A DNA stretch of 51,312 nt from Ruminococcus sp. UBA7013 (GTDB lineage Bacteria > Bacillota > Clostridia > Oscillospirales > Ruminococcaceae). This document shows, one piece after another, positions 50,881 through 51,312 of this stretch (within the stretch, counting starts at the first letter, position 1; the number at the start of each line of letters is the position of its first letter). Position numbers and translations under genes: made by a program. The stretch covers positions 1-51,312 of the forward strand of contig DJXD01000071.1 of the NCBI GenBank assembly GCA_002449585.1, given 5' to 3'. Under the pieces are notes generated by a model. That model was not told the origin of the DNA. It worked only from the letters and a program-made list of their open reading frames with translations, and made no database searches.

Positions 50881-51181
50881 GTTTGATTTCACTTTAACGA
50901 TTTAATGTAATAAAACAACATTTGATTTAAGTTATGAGGATATTTATTCAAACTTCTTATCTATGTCCCACGCTGTGCCGACGTTCTCGCCAACACTTCT
51001 GTAGCATCTTCCAAACTGTATCGAAATTTATCTGTTAGATGCCTGAGAAATCCCACTTGAAAAATGGAGGCGTGTCATCAGACAACCGGTTAAAATTTTA
51101 ATGTTCGGTTAATATAAATCAATTTTTCATGTAAGAGTGATGGTATAGAATAAATACATCAACCGAAAGGAGAACACAAAC
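50881..51181. other. Gene-free interval with possible repeat remnant and operator-like repeats
   Basis: No convincing gene. On the - strand one frame is open without a start codon from 51074 to 50961, and short reading stretches occur in other frames, as in a decayed or dispersed element. Two CGGTTAA direct repeats (51087-51093 and 51106-51112, 19 bp apart) lie upstream of a weak -10 (TATAGA, 51144-51149) for the last gene. Confidence 0.5.
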
Positions 51182-51312
51182 ATGAAAAAATTAATTTCTG
51201 GTATGATTGCAATGGTATGTGCAGTATCTACACTTGGTACAACAGTAAAGGCTTCTGCTGGTGAGATGCAAACGCCTTCCAATCTTACTTACAGCGAAAT
51301 TGGAAATAGTAT
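51182..51312 (+). CDS. Secreted protein, 3'-truncated by window
   Basis: The first 43 codons are seen. A Sec signal peptide: MKKLISGMIAMVCAVSTLG followed by TTVKASA and a probable cut before GEMQ. The ribosome site GAAAGGAGA lies 7 bases upstream. The mature part is too short to identify. Confidence 0.75.
   Translation, partial: MKKLISGMIAMVCAVSTLGTTVKASAGEMQTPSNLTYSEIGNS

Noticed and set aside
50961..51074. - strand coding remnant, 37 codons without a start
   Set aside because: Too short, no start codon, frames broken; could be a dispersed repeat but cannot be supported from this window alone.

Overview
The window looks like the chromosome of a low-to-medium GC, single-membrane member of the Bacillota, most likely a Ruminococcus-like clostridium. 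This rests on the SepF/YlmH/DivIVA division cluster, Shine-Dalgarno sites of the AGGAGG type before almost every gene, TTGACA-17-TATAAT promoters, a TPP riboswitch ahead of thiC, and SipW-like signal peptidases. No rRNA gene, CRISPR array or intact insertion sequence was seen.

Bases 1-19200 are conserved housekeeping genes on the + strand: mismatch repair (mutS, 5'-truncated, and mutL), tRNA modification (miaA), hfq, a HlyD-like membrane adaptor, the division block yggS-sepF-ylmH-divIVA, then ileS, lspA, an rluD-type pseudouridine synthase, a Cof-type HAD phosphatase, a YqiA-like esterase, a split transketolase and two small orphan genes. Bases 19205-24200 are thiamine genes on the - strand. 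thiW-thiM-thiE-thiD sit behind an unidentified structured leader, and thiC plus a small lipoprotein gene sit behind a TPP riboswitch. The gene set implies HMP synthesis plus thiazole uptake and salvage.

Bases 24238-47872 are an accessory cluster that I read as a candidate surface-fibre or secretion system. A first operon encodes a catalytically dead EAL-like protein, a membrane protein whose C-terminus resembles the fibre subunit, two different SipW/ER-type signal peptidases, a membrane-anchored McrB-like AAA+ ATPase, a 945-residue Asp-rich DUF2357-like coiled-coil partner without a visible nuclease motif, and two small proteins. A second unit encodes one TasA/camelysin-like subunit with codon use typical of high expression. 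It is transcribed through a structured leader that resembles the RNA end of an IS605-type (TnpB/omega-RNA) element with no nuclease gene. A third unit encodes three further single-TM exported proteins and a 3449-residue GLUG/beta-helix giant without a recognisable wall anchor.

Bases 48355-49560 hold a compact unit: strong promoter, 49-codon leader ORF, intrinsic terminator, small HTH gene, six tRNA genes (Glu, Gln, Phe, Gln, Tyr, Ser) and a terminator. The core of the leader peptide is made almost entirely of codons read by exactly those six tRNAs. This suggests leader-peptide attenuation of a tRNA operon, and it is the most unexpected observation here. The window ends with a SLOG-type gene, an XRE regulator, a small conserved protein and the start of a secreted protein.

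All family assignments were made by eye; no database search was run.
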